Assembly: GCA_964429355.1 (NCBI GenBank)
Contig: CAYSCH010000003.1
Location: forward strand, 1 to 64,000
DNA: 64,000 nucleotides
Direction of reading: 5' to 3'
Origin: JAAYAY01 sp964429355
Lineage (GTDB): Bacteria > Planctomycetota > Planctomycetia > Pirellulales > Thermoguttaceae
Below, piece by piece: positions 17,014 through 26,592 of the stretch. The notes under the pieces were generated by a model. It searched no databases, was not told the DNA's origin, and saw nothing but the letters and a program-made list of their open reading frames with translations. The stretch's first letter is position 1. Each line of letters opens with the position of its first letter. The position numbers and the translations under genes are program-made.

Positions 17014-17559
17014 CTACGATTCCTCAGCCTCACTGACGCTCGGCACGACCCAAACCTTGACTTCCGAGTCAATCTCCTGGCCAACATGGATCTTGACGGT
17101 ATAGAGGCCGAGTTCCTTGAGAGGCCCTTCGAGGCGGATTTGATCCAAGGCGATCGTGATTCCGGCAGCCTTCAAGGCATTGACGATCTCCGGCGCTCCC
17201 ACCGAACCGTAGAGATGCCCCTCTTCGTTGGCATTCGCTTCGATCGTAAGGCTCTGCTGCTTCAACTCGGAAGCCAGCGATCGGAGTCCCGCCAGGCGCG
17301 CCTTCTGGATCTCGGCAAGCTTTGCCTTGTGTTTGTCAACCATCCGCTTGTGATGGTCGGTGGCGATCGTGGCCAGCCCCTGCGGCAGAAGGTAGTTACT
17401 TGCATAGCCCGGGCGGACCTCAACCACATCGCCCTGTTCGCCGAGATGCTCGACGGACTGGATCAGCAGCAATTCGATTCCACCGTTGCGCCCCTTCGGA
17501 AGCCGCTTGAATCGGCTGGGATTTCGTCGAATCTTCTTTTGTTTTCTGGTCTGTACCAT
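17014..17559 (-). CDS. rplI: 50S ribosomal protein bL9
   Basis: Starting at ATG 17559 gives 181 residues. The conserved L9 core begins only near residue 27 (IELLLIQSVEHLGEQGDVVEVRPGYASNYLLPQGLA), so there is a basic N-terminal extension (VQTRKQKKIRRNPSRFKRLP) absent from E. coli L9. The connecting helix and C-terminal domain (YGSVGAPEIVNALKAAGI, GLYTVKIHVGQEIDSEVKVWV) are intact. It binds 23S rRNA domain V. It lies between ssb and dnaB on the same strand. The acidic end (SVSEAEES) is normal. Confidence 0.96.
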   Translation of the reverse strand: MVQTRKQKKIRRNPSRFKRLPKGRNGGIELLLIQSVEHLGEQGDVVEVRPGYASNYLLPQGLATIATDHHKRMVDKHKAKLAEIQKARLAGLRSLASELKQQSLTIEANANEEGHLYGSVGAPEIVNALKAAGITIALDQIRLEGPLKELGLYTVKIHVGQEIDSEVKVWVVPSVSEAEES

Positions 17560-17721
17560 GGAACTCGTCACCTTCTTCGTATAGGCTCTTCCGCCGCAAG
17601 CGGACAGCGTGCTTTTCGTCGGCCGCCTGCTTTGACGATCAACACACGTGCAATCGATCGCCTGTCTTGTTTGCTTGAATTGCTTTCCGGGGTGGCCCGC
17701 TCTGCTATCCTGGGTAGGTTG

Positions 17722-18204
17722 TCAGAACGGGATATCGTCGTCAGGGGCTCCTCCACCAACGGGAGGAGGTCCGAAGGATTCGTCCGCAAGCTCCGGCTGA
17801 CTGTACGGATCGCTCTGCTGCCTCGGTTGGGGCGGCCGTCCGCCGCCACCTCCACCACCTCCACCCGCCCCGCCACGGGGGCCAACCATCTGCATCCGTT
17901 CGCACACGACGTGCAACTTGGAGCGTTTCTGGCCGTCGTTGGTCTGCCACGTGTCGAGCTTCAGCCGACCCTCGATCAGAACCGAGGAGCCTTTCCCGAG
18001 GTACTCACCGGCAACCTCGGCCGTGCGGCCCCACAACGTAACGTCGACAAACGTTGTTTCCTCGACCCATTGACCGTCCGCTCCCTTGCGCCGATCGTTG
18101 ACCGCCAGCCCGATGTCGCACACAGCCGTTCCGCCGGAGGTATACCGGATCTCTGGATCGCGCGTAAGATTACCCATCAAGATAACGCGGTTGAAACTCG
18201 CCAC
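17722..18204 (-). CDS. ssb: Single-stranded DNA-binding protein
   Basis: 160 residues from a GTG start (18204) after GGGAGTCGAGACA. The OB-fold reads [36 protein letters not shown] and continues with [32 protein letters not shown] glycine-rich linker ([20 protein letters not shown]) leads to the tail DDDIPF, which recruits replication and repair partners. It coats single-stranded DNA as a tetramer. It is placed between rpsF and rplI as in many bacteria. Confidence 0.97.
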   Translation of the reverse strand: MASFNRVILMGNLTRDPEIRYTSGGTAVCDIGLAVNDRRKGADGQWVEETTFVDVTLWGRTAEVAGEYLGKGSSVLIEGRLKLDTWQTNDGQKRSKLHVVCERMQMVGPRGGAGGGGGGGGGRPPQPRQQSDPYSQPELADESFGPPPVGGGAPDDDIPF

Positions 18205-18358
18205 TGTCTCGACTCCCTACGCTCTTGAACCACCCGTCGGAACCAAGGGGATGACCAATCGTCCGCGAGATTTCGCATCCCCGACGATACGACCGATCCA
18301 CATCGCGTCAACAGCGACCGACCGGACTCCCTACCCAAGGACTAACGGCGTCGGCCGT

Positions 18359-18796
18359 TCACGCCTCGTCCTCATCGGCGTCCGTCACGGCGGCCAAATC
18401 GGGAACCACGTCTTCCAGTTCGTCCGCATCCGGAGTTTCCGCGACAGGCTCCGACGGTCTGACCGTAGCGCCCTTCGCGTGCTCGACCAGAGCGTCCACA
18501 ATTCGGGGATCCACCTTGAGCACCAGGCTCCGAAGGATATTGTCGTCGAGCTCGGTTTGCCGGGTGAATTTCGGCAACTGCGGGCCTTCCAGTCGGAAAT
18601 ACGTCAGCCAGTACGTACCCTTTTTCTGTCCATCGATCGGGTAGGCCAAGCGACGCTCTTCCCACAAACGGCTGACGAGGATCTCACCGCCAGCCTCCTC
18701 AATCATCCGGGAGACTGCGCCCGAGACACCGTCCGGATCACGCCCGTACTTTCCCGAATCGAAGATGAACATGCCTTCGTAAACGTTGCTTGCCAA
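18359..18796 (-). CDS. rpsF: 30S ribosomal protein bS6
   Basis: I start at TTG 18796, nine bases after GAGGAG, giving LASNVYEGMFIFDSGKYGRD and 145 residues; an ATG at 18838 would overlap the upstream pth gene and adds unrelated sequence. The S6 fold is seen in EGMFIFDSG, EILVSRLWEERRLAYPIDGQKKGTYWLTYF and LRSLVLKVD. An acidic tail (ETPDADELEDVVPDLAAVTDADEDEA) extends beyond the usual core. It binds 16S rRNA with bS18. It is followed, after 154 bases, by ssb. Confidence 0.93.
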   Translation of the reverse strand: MASNVYEGMFIFDSGKYGRDPDGVSGAVSRMIEEAGGEILVSRLWEERRLAYPIDGQKKGTYWLTYFRLEGPQLPKFTRQTELDDNILRSLVLKVDPRIVDALVEHAKGATVRPSEPVAETPDADELEDVVPDLAAVTDADEDEA

Positions 18797-18816
18797 AGCT
18801 ACACTCCTCGTTGGCC

Positions 18817-19374
18817 TCAGTTGAATTGATTCATGCACGTGTCGATTCCTTCGCGAGCCCAGACTACCGCGGCATCTGCCGCTCTGTGGATCGCTGGATC
18901 GACCTCTGCCTGTTCTTCCCGCGTGAACCTTCCCAGAACGTAGTCAGCTGCGTCCCAACCGTCCGGCGGCGATCCGATTCCGATCCGAAGCCGCGACAGT
19001 TCTTCCGTGCCCAGTCGCCGGATCACGTCCGCCAGTCCTTTCTGCCCTCCAGAGGACCCTTTGACGCGAATCCGCAACTTGGCAAGTGGCAAATTGATGT
19101 CGTCGCAAACGATCAAAATCTCGTCGTCGGCAAGCTTGTAGAAGTCCCTCGCAGCTAGAACACTCGCTCCACTTCGGTTCATATAGGTTGCTGGACAGAG
19201 CAACACGAGCTTCTCGCCCGCAATCTTCGTCTCGGCAACCTGGCCGTCAAATCTCGCTCTTGGTTTCTCGGTTCCAAGGCGTCGCGCCATCTCGGCTACG
19301 ACCTCGAAACCTACATTGTGGCGGGTCCCCGAGTACTTTCGCCCGGGGTTGCCCAATCCGACGACCAGTTTCAT
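18817..19374 (-). CDS. pth: Peptidyl-tRNA hydrolase
   Basis: 185 residues opening MKLVVGLGNPGRKYSGTRHNVGFEVV, the family signature including the catalytic His (RHNVGF) and the Asn of GLGNPG. Later motifs TYMNRSGASV and CDDINLPLAKLRIRVKGSSGGQKGL contain the catalytic Asp and the conserved GGxxGL loop. It releases tRNA from peptidyl-tRNA dropped by the ribosome. It lies between rplY and rpsF, 20 bases before the rpsF start. Length is normal. Confidence 0.97.
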   Translation of the reverse strand: MKLVVGLGNPGRKYSGTRHNVGFEVVAEMARRLGTEKPRARFDGQVAETKIAGEKLVLLCPATYMNRSGASVLAARDFYKLADDEILIVCDDINLPLAKLRIRVKGSSGGQKGLADVIRRLGTEELSRLRIGIGSPPDGWDAADYVLGRFTREEQAEVDPAIHRAADAAVVWAREGIDTCMNQFN

Positions 19375-19428
19375 CCCACCAAGCTCCTTCGCCGACCCGT
19401 GCCGCCAGGCGGCACGGACTCGCGTGGG

Positions 19429-20055
19429 CTAGGACTCGGATTCTTCCTCGTCGCCTTTCTTTCGCCCGATCACTTCCGGCTCGATTTCGCCCGCGACAAC
19501 CTCTTCCTCCACCTGTTCGGTTACCTCGACGCACTGAACGATGTCGTGCTCAGGATCCGCGAAGACTTTCGCCCCTGGCGGAAGTTCCAGACTGGCGACG
19601 GTAATCGAACCATTCAAGCCGAGATCGTTGATGTTGACCGTCAGCTTCTCGGGAATGTCGGCCGCCTCGCACTCCAACTCGATCTCGTGAATCAACTGCT
19701 TCACCACACCGCCTTCCTTCACGCCCGGCGCCTCGCCACGCAATTCGACGGTCACCTGCACCGTGACTTTCTCATGGGCAGAGATCCGCGAAAAATCGAC
19801 ATGAAGGACATGATTGCCCCACGCATCCCATTGGCATTCGCGAATGAACGCCGATTCGTTCACCGCCCCCGCCAGGCTCACCATGCGACTGCCATGACGG
19901 ATCATCGCGTTGAACTGATCGGCCGGTACGGCCAAACTCACCGGTTTCTGCCCGTGGCCGTAAAGGACCGCCGGAATCTGGCCGCAGGCGCGGAGCCGCC
20001 GGTTGTTTAGTTTCCCTCGCATCTCGCGAGATTCCACTTTCAATGTCTCGGACAT
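19429..20055 (-). CDS. rplY: 50S ribosomal protein bL25/Ctc family
   Basis: ATG 20055 gives MSETLKVESREMRGKLNNRR and 208 residues. The N-terminal L25 domain (RACGQIPAVLYGHGQKPVSLAVPADQF) is followed by the TL5 C-terminal domain (VQVTVELRGEAPGVKEGGVV, LECEAADIPEKLTVNINDLG) and an acidic tail. It binds 5S rRNA; the two-domain form is the Ctc/TL5 type rather than the short E. coli form. It sits between prs and pth, the usual prs-rplY-pth order. Confidence 0.96.
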   Translation of the reverse strand: MSETLKVESREMRGKLNNRRLRACGQIPAVLYGHGQKPVSLAVPADQFNAMIRHGSRMVSLAGAVNESAFIRECQWDAWGNHVLHVDFSRISAHEKVTVQVTVELRGEAPGVKEGGVVKQLIHEIELECEAADIPEKLTVNINDLGLNGSITVASLELPPGAKVFADPEHDIVQCVEVTEQVEEEVVAGEIEPEVIGRKKGDEEESES

Positions 20056-20226
20056 CGAATTCCTCAGCAATCAGGCTGCTTGAATAACCTTGTTCGATCC
20101 ACTCACGCGCCAGCGTGACCGGTCGCGTCTTCCACGTGCCAACGCTCGGGCAGGGCTCCACCCACATGGGCGAAACTGCTTATTGTGGCGGATTTTCACG
20201 GAAATACAACCCCACCGGGTCACCTT

Positions 20227-21195
20227 TCAGCGACTCTCCTTACGAGCATCCCGCCGAAACAACCCGCTGACCGACTCATTCCGGTGAATCCGCTTGATCG
20301 CCTCCCCCAAAAGTGGGGCAACAGTCAACACCCGGATCCGATCCAGACGCCGCTCTGGGGGCAAGGGAATCGTGTCGGTCACCACAACTCCTTCAACCGG
20401 AGCCTCTCGAATCCGGTTGATCGCATCGCCGCACAGGACGCCGTGAGTAGCCGCAAGATACACAAGCCTTGCGCCGGCGTTCTTCACCATCTTCGCGGCA
20501 CCGCAAATCGACCCGGCGGTGCTGATCATGTCGTCAAAGATCAGCGCGATTTTGCCGGCCACCGGTCCGCCGATCAGATTGGCCTGGTCTGTGGAGTGCG
20601 CACTGGACCGACGTTTGTCGACGATCGCAACCGGCGCCTTCAGGTCGGCCGCATGACTCAGGGCCCGCTTGATGCTCCCTTCGTCCGGGCTGACCACGAT
20701 AATATCCTCTTGCGGGAAGTTCATCTCGTGAAAATGGGCGTCGATCACCGGAGCCCCGACCAGATGATCGACCGGGATGTCGAAAAAGCCCTGGATCTGA
20801 GCGGCATGCAGATCCATCGCCAGGACCCGATCCGCACCCGCACGCGTGATCAGATTGGCCGCCAGTTTTGCCGTGATTGGTACCCGCCCCTCATCCTTCC
20901 GATCCTGCCTTGCATACCCGAAATAGGGCATCACGGCGGTGATTCGCTCGGCGCTGGCTCGCTTGAAGCTGTCGATCAGGATCAGCAACTCCATCAAGTT
21001 TTCGTTGACAGGATGGCAGGTCGGCTGCATGAGGAACACGTCGCGTCCCCGCACGTCCTGCTCAATTCGGCACCAGATCTCTCCATCCGGAAACGTATCA
21101 ATCCTCAGCTTGCCAAGCGACAAACCGAGATAGTCGCAGACACGTTGTGCAAGTTCCGGATGAGCCCGGCCGCTGAATACCTTCATGTCGTTCAT
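20227..21195 (-). CDS. prs: Ribose-phosphate pyrophosphokinase
   Basis: 322 residues starting MNDMKVFSGRAHPELAQRVC. Visible motifs are RVLAMDLHAAQIQGFFDIPVDHL (the PRPP synthase signature), MPYFGYARQDRKDEGRVPIT (flexible loop and ATP contact) and IALIFDDMISTAGSI (PRPP-binding loop). It makes PRPP from ribose-5-phosphate and ATP for purine, pyrimidine, His and Trp synthesis. It is upstream of rplY on the same strand and downstream of the GlmU-like gene. Length is typical. Confidence 0.97.
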   Translation of the reverse strand: MNDMKVFSGRAHPELAQRVCDYLGLSLGKLRIDTFPDGEIWCRIEQDVRGRDVFLMQPTCHPVNENLMELLILIDSFKRASAERITAVMPYFGYARQDRKDEGRVPITAKLAANLITRAGADRVLAMDLHAAQIQGFFDIPVDHLVGAPVIDAHFHEMNFPQEDIIVVSPDEGSIKRALSHAADLKAPVAIVDKRRSSAHSTDQANLIGGPVAGKIALIFDDMISTAGSICGAAKMVKNAGARLVYLAATHGVLCGDAINRIREAPVEGVVVTDTIPLPPERRLDRIRVLTVAPLLGEAIKRIHRNESVSGLFRRDARKESR

Positions 21196-21328
21196 GATTT
21201 CGTTGAGACTCTCCCCTGCGTGTGATTCAGGGACAGTCAGGCACTCTCACCTGTCTGCCTGGAAAGAGCTTGCCGTCAGGTCCTTCCCTGCCTCAGCCCG
21301 GTCCCGGCGTCCAAGCACTCAGGTTTCG

Positions 21329-22078
21329 TCAGTCATCACCGCCGACCTCCTGCATGGCGGCTTCCACGATCTTCAGTTCATCCACGGTATTGATCCCCAG
21401 CACCTCGCAGGGTTTCAGCACCTGCAACGCCCGCACGGCCTTCCCTTGCTTCAGAAGAACTCCGGGAACATCCGTGATGTAGTACTCGCCTTGTGAATTG
21501 TCGGGACAGATTCTTTCCAGCGCCTCGAGCAGATCGTGCGATCGGAAGACGTAGTAGCTCATATTGACTTCGGTGATCTGCTTCTGCTCGGGCGTGGCAT
21601 CGCGTTGTTCCACGATCCCAGCAAACTGCCCGTCCGCATCGCGGACGATTCGGCCCAGTCCGAAGGGATCCTCTTTGTGGGCGGTTCCCAGGATGCAGGC
21701 GGCCGGCCTCCGGTCGTAGTCGTCCAGGAGAGCACGCACCGAATCGGCTTGAATCATGGGAGAGTCGCCAGCGATGACAAAAACCGGCCCGTCGTGATCC
21801 TTGAGGTGGTCGCGACAAACCATCACCGCGTGCCCCGTGCCAAGTTGCTCGGTCTGCTCGGCAAATTCGAGCCCGGTTCGCGTACCAAGGGCCTCTCGCA
21901 CCAATTCCGCTCGGTACCCGACGATCACCACGATCCGGTCGACACCAACTTCCTCGAGCACGTCGAGCACGTATTCGACCATCGGCCGGCCGCAAACCGG
22001 GAACAGGACCTTAGGGAGATCCGATTTCATTCGCGTGCCCTTACCCGCCGCCATCACGAGCGCAACCGTTTCTCTCAT
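21329..22078 (-). CDS. GlmU-like nucleotidyltransferase (uridylyltransferase domain only)
   Basis: ATG 22078, behind a G-rich box, gives 249 residues: MRETVALVMAAGKGTRMKSD with the Rossmann signature GxGTRM, then LPKVLFPVCGRPM and VFVIAGDSPMIQADSV, EQTEQLGTGHAV (uridine binding) and EVNMSYYVF. This is the N-terminal half of GlmU, UDP-GlcNAc pyrophosphorylase. The left-handed beta-helix acetyltransferase half (about 200 residues) is absent, and the gene ends naturally at ELKIVEAAMQEVGGDD. It starts the leftward prs/rplY/pth block. Another sugar-1-phosphate nucleotidyltransferase specificity is possible. Confidence 0.88.
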   Translation of the reverse strand: MRETVALVMAAGKGTRMKSDLPKVLFPVCGRPMVEYVLDVLEEVGVDRIVVIVGYRAELVREALGTRTGLEFAEQTEQLGTGHAVMVCRDHLKDHDGPVFVIAGDSPMIQADSVRALLDDYDRRPAACILGTAHKEDPFGLGRIVRDADGQFAGIVEQRDATPEQKQITEVNMSYYVFRSHDLLEALERICPDNSQGEYYITDVPGVLLKQGKAVRALQVLKPCEVLGINTVDELKIVEAAMQEVGGDD

Positions 22079-22294
22079 TTGCCTGCCCCCTGCATATTCC
22101 CCGTTTTTTGTTCGCCCATGGTCAAGGCAACAATCCTTTAGTGATCGGAGCCCGCAGGAGAAAACTTCAGCAAGTGAGTGGAACCAGCGTAGATTTGGCG
22201 AGTTCCATATCTTGGCACGAAACAAATGGAGACGCCAGGGGGCGTGGCCAGAATGTCCGGCCGCGCACCACCCAGATGGGTTGCGTGCTCAACG

Positions 22295-22322
22295 TTGACA
22301 GTCGATGCAGGCGCGATACAAT
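22295..22322 (+). promoter_or_regulatory. Sigma-70-type promoter of the arginine genes
   Basis: A perfect TTGACA (22295-22300) and TACAAT (22317-22322) are separated by 16 bases, 72 bases upstream of argB. Transcription would begin near 22329. Confidence 0.65.
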
Positions 22323-22331
22323 GAGCCGTTT

Positions 22332-22371
22332 CCCCGAGCAGTTCGGTCGTATTGCCCGGGGCTGTTTTTTT
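22332..22371 (+). terminator. Terminator-like hairpin in the argB leader
   Basis: CCCCGAGCA (22332-22340) pairs with TGCCCGGGG (22353-22361), eight of nine positions, over a 12-base loop, followed by CTG and seven T (22365-22371). The gene to the left is divergent, so no incoming plus-strand transcript needs ending; the element lies within the argB leader and may act as an attenuator. Confidence 0.5.
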
Positions 22372-22394
22372 CTCCAGACAAGGGTTGATCAGCG

Positions 22395-23273
22395 TTGCTT
22401 GAAGCGATTCAGAAGGCCGACACGCTCATTGAAGCCATGCAGTGGATCCGTGAGTTCCGTGGGAAAGTCACCGTCATCAAGCTGGGTGGCAGCGTCATGG
22501 AAGACCAGACAGCGCTGTCGAGTCTTCTTCTTGACCTGGTTTTCATGGAAACCGTCGGGATGCGTCCGGTGATAGTCCACGGCGGTGGGGCTGCGATCAG
22601 TCGAGGGATGGCGGAGGCCGGTCTCGAACCGCGCTGGGTCCAGGGACGTCGGTACACCGACGATGCGACCCTCGAGATCGTCGAGCGGGTCCTGGCGGGT
22701 TCCGTCAATCGCCAAATCGTTGAGGAGATCGACCGACTCGGGGGCCGTGCCGAGGGCCTCAATTTCGAGACCCGCAACGTGCTTTTCGGCCAGCGAACCA
22801 CCTTGAAGGCAGCCGACACAACGGAGATCGATCTGGGCCATGTCGGACGGGTCACTCGTGTCGACCAGGAGACGATCGAGGATCTTTGCCGTCGTTGGGT
22901 TGTGCCGGTCATCCCCTCGATGTGTGTTGCTGACGACGGGCAGAAACTCAANNNNNNNNNNGACACGGCGGCAACGGCCGTTGCCCAGGCGCTCGGCGCA
23001 GAGAAGCTCGTTTTCGTCAGTGACGTAAACGGCGTGCGGCGGGACAAGGACGATCCCGGTTCGCTCCTCCGCTCGTTGACTCCCGCCGAGGCCCGTCGGC
23101 TCATGGCATCGGGTGCCATTGAATCCGGCATGATCCCGAAGGTCCAGGCGTGCCTGGAGACCCTGGAAGGCGGCGTCCGCAAAATCCACATTATCGACGG
23201 CAGGTTGCGTCATTCCCTGTTGTTGGAGGTTTATACCAGCGAGGGCGTGGGAACCGAAATCGCCCAGGGATGA
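22395..23273 (+). CDS. argB: Acetylglutamate kinase (interrupted by a 10-N run)
   Basis: A TTG start at 22395 gives [20 protein letters not shown], which matches the normal ArgB N-terminus. Motifs: [11 protein letters not shown] (ATP binding), [30 protein letters not shown] and [19 protein letters not shown]. It phosphorylates N-acetylglutamate, the second step of arginine synthesis. Ten N (22952-22961) replace four codons between QKL and DTAATAVAQ; the conserved ArgB sequence there is N-x-N-A/G-D, so ten bases is exactly the right size and the frame is kept. 292 residues, normal length. First gene of argB-argD-argF. Confidence 0.95.
   Translation: MLEAIQKADTLIEAMQWIREFRGKVTVIKLGGSVMEDQTALSSLLLDLVFMETVGMRPVIVHGGGAAISRGMAEAGLEPRWVQGRRYTDDATLEIVERVLAGSVNRQIVEEIDRLGGRAEGLNFETRNVLFGQRTTLKAADTTEIDLGHVGRVTRVDQETIEDLCRRWVVPVIPSMCVADDGQKLXXXXDTAATAVAQALGAEKLVFVSDVNGVRRDKDDPGSLLRSLTPAEARRLMASGAIESGMIPKVQACLETLEGGVRKIHIIDGRLRHSLLLEVYTSEGVGTEIAQG
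22952..22961. other. Assembly gap (10 N) inside argB
   Basis: Frame and expected residues are preserved across it, so it probably hides exactly ten bases. Confidence 0.95.
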
Positions 23274-23363
23274 TCTTCCAGTGGCCGAACCTGCCCAGCG
23301 GCCACCATGTCTAGTGAGACTTCTTCCAGAACTGTTCGTTCGCCCTCATAGGAGAACAAGATT

Positions 23364-24569
23364 GTGCCAAGCGACAGCCCATTAGGCTCCCCGGAGACAA
23401 TGGAACTCTTCCGACAATATGTGATCCCCAATTACCGCCGCTATCCCGTGGCATTGGTCCGCGGCGAGGGATCCTGGGTTTGGGATGCCGAGGGCAACCG
23501 CTATCTCGACTTCTTCCCCGGATGGGGCTGCAATCTGTTGGGCCACTGCCCAGCTCCAGTCGTCCGGGCGGTGCAGGAGCAGGTCGCGAGGTTGATCCAC
23601 GTCCCCAATACCTGGTACACCGAGGCCCAGGGGCGCTGGGCCGAGGCACTCAGCCGGCGCAGCTTCGGCGGCCAGGCCTTCTTCTGCAATTCGGGCACGG
23701 AGGCGAACGAGGCCGCTATCAAGCTCGTTCGGCTGCACACACCCAAGCACCGTTACAAGATCATCACCTTCGAGGGCGGATTCCACGGTCGGACCCTTGG
23801 CTCCACATCTGCGACTGCCCAGGCCAAGTACCATGAAGGCCTCGGGCCTCTCATGGCCGGCTTTGTCTATGCCCCGTTCGGCGATCTGGAAGCCGTCGAG
23901 GCACTGATCGACGAAGAGACGGCTGGAATCATGATCGAGCCGATCCAGGGAGAAGGTGGCGTGCGGATTCCTCCGGAGGGCTTTCTCCAGGGCCTCCGCC
24001 GGCTGGCCGACGAGCACGGCCTGCTGCTGGTGTTCGACGAGGTCCAGACCGGTTGCGGCCGGACGGGAGACTGGTTCGCCTATCAACACTTTGGAGTCAC
24101 GCCGGACGTGATGACGCTCGCCAAGGCGATATGCGGAGGCGTGGCCGGTGCGGCCATGCTGACGACCGCGGAGATTGCTCCCAGCCTGCGTCCTGGCATG
24201 CACGCCTCCACTTTCGGTGGCAATTCCATCGCGGCGTGCGCCGGAATCGCCACCTTCGACATGATCGAGAAGGAAGGTTTGCTCGAGAATGCGCGCCGCA
24301 TCAGTGAAGTATTCCGCACGCGGTTGGAAGCCCTGGCCGCCGAATGTGAGATCATCCGCGAAATCCGGATTGTGGGGGTCATGATCGGCATCGAACTGTC
24401 GATCGATGGGGCCCCACTGGTCAAGGAGTGCATGGACCGCCGCCTGCTCATCAACTGCACCCACCAGACCGTGGTGCGTCTGTTGCCGGCGATGAATCTG
24501 ACTGTGGAACAGGCCAACGAGGGATGCGACATCCTGGCCGAGGTATTGAAGGGTCAAACCACGCAGTGA
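23364..24569 (+). CDS. argD: Acetylornithine aminotransferase
   Basis: 401 residues from a GTG start (23364) preceded by AGGAGAA. Class III PLP-dependent aminotransferase: [66 protein letters not shown] and the lysine motif [16 protein letters not shown]. It transfers an amino group from glutamate to N-acetylglutamate semialdehyde, the fourth arginine step. It lies 90 bases after argB on the same strand and 112 before argF, consistent with one operon. Related class III enzymes for other substrates exist, but context supports ArgD. Confidence 0.94.
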   Translation: MPSDSPLGSPETMELFRQYVIPNYRRYPVALVRGEGSWVWDAEGNRYLDFFPGWGCNLLGHCPAPVVRAVQEQVARLIHVPNTWYTEAQGRWAEALSRRSFGGQAFFCNSGTEANEAAIKLVRLHTPKHRYKIITFEGGFHGRTLGSTSATAQAKYHEGLGPLMAGFVYAPFGDLEAVEALIDEETAGIMIEPIQGEGGVRIPPEGFLQGLRRLADEHGLLLVFDEVQTGCGRTGDWFAYQHFGVTPDVMTLAKAICGGVAGAAMLTTAEIAPSLRPGMHASTFGGNSIAACAGIATFDMIEKEGLLENARRISEVFRTRLEALAAECEIIREIRIVGVMIGIELSIDGAPLVKECMDRRLLINCTHQTVVRLLPAMNLTVEQANEGCDILAEVLKGQTTQ

Positions 24570-24681
24570 ACCCCTGGAGTCGATTTCTCAACCTGCGGCG
24601 ATTTCGACCAGTGGCTGTTTCCGTCGGAGTCCTGAAACCGCTTATCAAGTCTCGTTCACACGTGGGCAAGGGGAGAGTAAC

Positions 24682-25605
24682 ATGCGACATCTCGTGACAT
24701 TGAGCGATCTGACATCCGTGGAGATCGAACGGATTTTCGCGATCACCGAGGACCTGAAGAGCAAGTACGAAAACGGGCTGCGAGAGCCGCTGCTGCCGGG
24801 CCGAGTGATGGCCTTGATCTTCGAGAAGCCGTCGCTCCGCACCCGGGTCAGCTTCGAGGCCGGCATGATCCATCTGGGCGGCGGCGCCATGTTTCTCGGC
24901 GAAGACGTCGGCTTCGGCACGCGGGAGAGTCTCTCCGACTTCGCCCGCGTGCTCGGAGAGTTGGTCGACGTGGTCGTCGTTCGTGCTAAACGCCACCAGA
25001 CCGTGGTGGATCTGGCGGCCCATTGCACATGCCCGGTGATCAACGGGCTGACCGACCTGGCGCACCCCTGCCAGGCGATGGCCGACCTGTACACACTGCG
25101 CGAGATTTTCGGTTCGCTCGAAGGCCGAACGCTAGCCTGGATCGGCGATGGCAACAACGTGGCCCGCAGCCTGGCGACCGGTTGCGGCAGGGTGGGAATG
25201 AGGTTCGTCATCGCCGCCCCGGAGGGTTACGAATTCGACGCAGATTTCGTCGAAACGCTGAAAGAAGAAGCCCCCAATCTCGAGTTGGTGGTCACACGCG
25301 ACCCCGCTGAGGCCGTCGCCGACGCGTGCGCCGTTTACACGGACGTCTGGGTGAGCATGGGCCAGGAAGCGGAGGTGAAGGAGCGGCAGAAGGCCTTTGC
25401 CGCTTACCAGGTCAATTCCGACCTGATGGCCAAGGCACCGAGCGATGCGGTCTTCATGCATTGCCTCCCCGCCCGGCGCGGCGAGGAGGTGACCGACGAG
25501 GTCATGGACAGCCCGGCGAGCGTGATCGTCCGCCAAGCCGGCAATCGCATGCACGCCCAGAAAGGTATTCTCGCCTGGCTGCTCGGCACCCAACGCGGCT
25601 GCTAG
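24682..25605 (+). CDS. argF: Ornithine carbamoyltransferase
   Basis: 307 residues. Carbamoyl-phosphate binding [12 protein letters not shown] near residue 51, the conserved [12 protein letters not shown] near 131, [12 protein letters not shown], and [11 protein letters not shown] with the catalytic Cys near 264. It forms citrulline from ornithine and carbamoyl phosphate. GGGGAGAGTAAC precedes the ATG. It is third in the argB-argD-argF run and only ten bases before rph. Length is normal for the family. Confidence 0.96.
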   Translation: MRHLVTLSDLTSVEIERIFAITEDLKSKYENGLREPLLPGRVMALIFEKPSLRTRVSFEAGMIHLGGGAMFLGEDVGFGTRESLSDFARVLGELVDVVVVRAKRHQTVVDLAAHCTCPVINGLTDLAHPCQAMADLYTLREIFGSLEGRTLAWIGDGNNVARSLATGCGRVGMRFVIAAPEGYEFDADFVETLKEEAPNLELVVTRDPAEAVADACAVYTDVWVSMGQEAEVKERQKAFAAYQVNSDLMAKAPSDAVFMHCLPARRGEEVTDEVMDSPASVIVRQAGNRMHAQKGILAWLLGTQRGC

Positions 25606-25615
25606 GAAACTCCCC

Positions 25616-26388
25616 ATGCGACACGACCACCGCCGCCCCGACCAGCTCCGACCGATGCGAGTCCAGCGGCAGTTTACGGCCGCACCGGGCGGTAGTGTGC
25701 TCATCGAGGCCGGAAACACGAAGATCCTCTGCACCGCCAGCCTCGATGCGTACGTACCGCCCTGGATGACCGGACAAGGCCGAGGCTGGATCACGGCCGA
25801 ATACAGCATGCTTCCCGGCAGCACGTCCCCGCGAAAGCGGCGGGAACGGGAAAAAATCGACTCCCGTTCCTCGGAGATCCAGCGCTTGATCGGGCGCAGC
25901 CTCCGTGCAGTTGCCGATCTGGATCGTCTCGGGGAGCGCACGATCACTGTCGATTGCNNNNNNNNNNGCTCGGCGAAATGTCGATAACGATAGACTGTCA
26001 CGTGCTCCAGGCCGACGGCGGGACACGAACCGCCTCCATTACCGGCGGCTTCATCGCGCTGGTCGATTGCCTGGCGACCATCCCCAACCACGAACTTCCC
26101 CATCCCGGCGCGCCGTTCCTGAGAGCCAATGTGGCCGCGGTCAGCGTCGGCATCGTCGATGGCGAACCCGTTCTGGATCTCGATTATGCCGAAGATGTTG
26201 CTGCCGATGTGGACATGAACGTCGTCATGACGGGCACCGGACAGTTCGTCGAAGTCCAGGGCACGGGAGAGGAAGCCACGTTCAGCGAAGCTCAACTCAC
26301 CCAAATGCTGGCCCTGGCCCGTTCCGGCATTTCGCAATTGACGCAACTTCAGAGCAGCATCCTGGCGGAATTCTGGCCGTTCAGTTAG
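25616..26388 (+). CDS. rph: Ribonuclease PH, broken by a scaffold join
   Basis: The 5' part (25616-25957) opens [20 protein letters not shown] and has [21 protein letters not shown]; the 3' part (25969-26388) has [20 protein letters not shown] and [20 protein letters not shown]. RNase PH trims tRNA 3' ends with phosphate. Between them lie ten N and a frame change: the left side ends [10 protein letters not shown] and the right side begins [10 protein letters not shown], so the same ten codons occur twice with about half their bases differing. That is a misjoined overlap, not a real duplication; the true protein would be about 245 residues. It follows argF by ten bases. Confidence 0.93.
25958..25967. 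other. Assembly gap (10 N) inside rph
   Basis: The flanks repeat the same ten codons of RNase PH with diverged bases, so the true distance is negative. Confidence 0.95.
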
Positions 26389-26518
26389 GCTCCGGCCGCC
26401 GCACGAAAGCTCTCAGGGCCGCCAGCAACACCACCGATTGTGCATGTCCGCACCCGTGGGCGACTCAGGGGTTTTGTCAGGCGCTTCGCTTCCCCCATCG
26501 TATACGGCCCTTGTACCG

Positions 26519-26548
26519 TTGGGCGATCTCGTCCGCCTCGTCTATAAT
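26519..26548 (+). promoter_or_regulatory. Candidate promoter of the epimerase gene
   Basis: TTGGGC (26519-26524) and a perfect TATAAT (26543-26548), 18 bases apart, end 44 bases before the ATG at 26593. Confidence 0.5.
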
Positions 26549-26592
26549 GGCGGCTGTTCTCGAAATTGCAGTCTGCAGCAAAGTAGCCCGCC

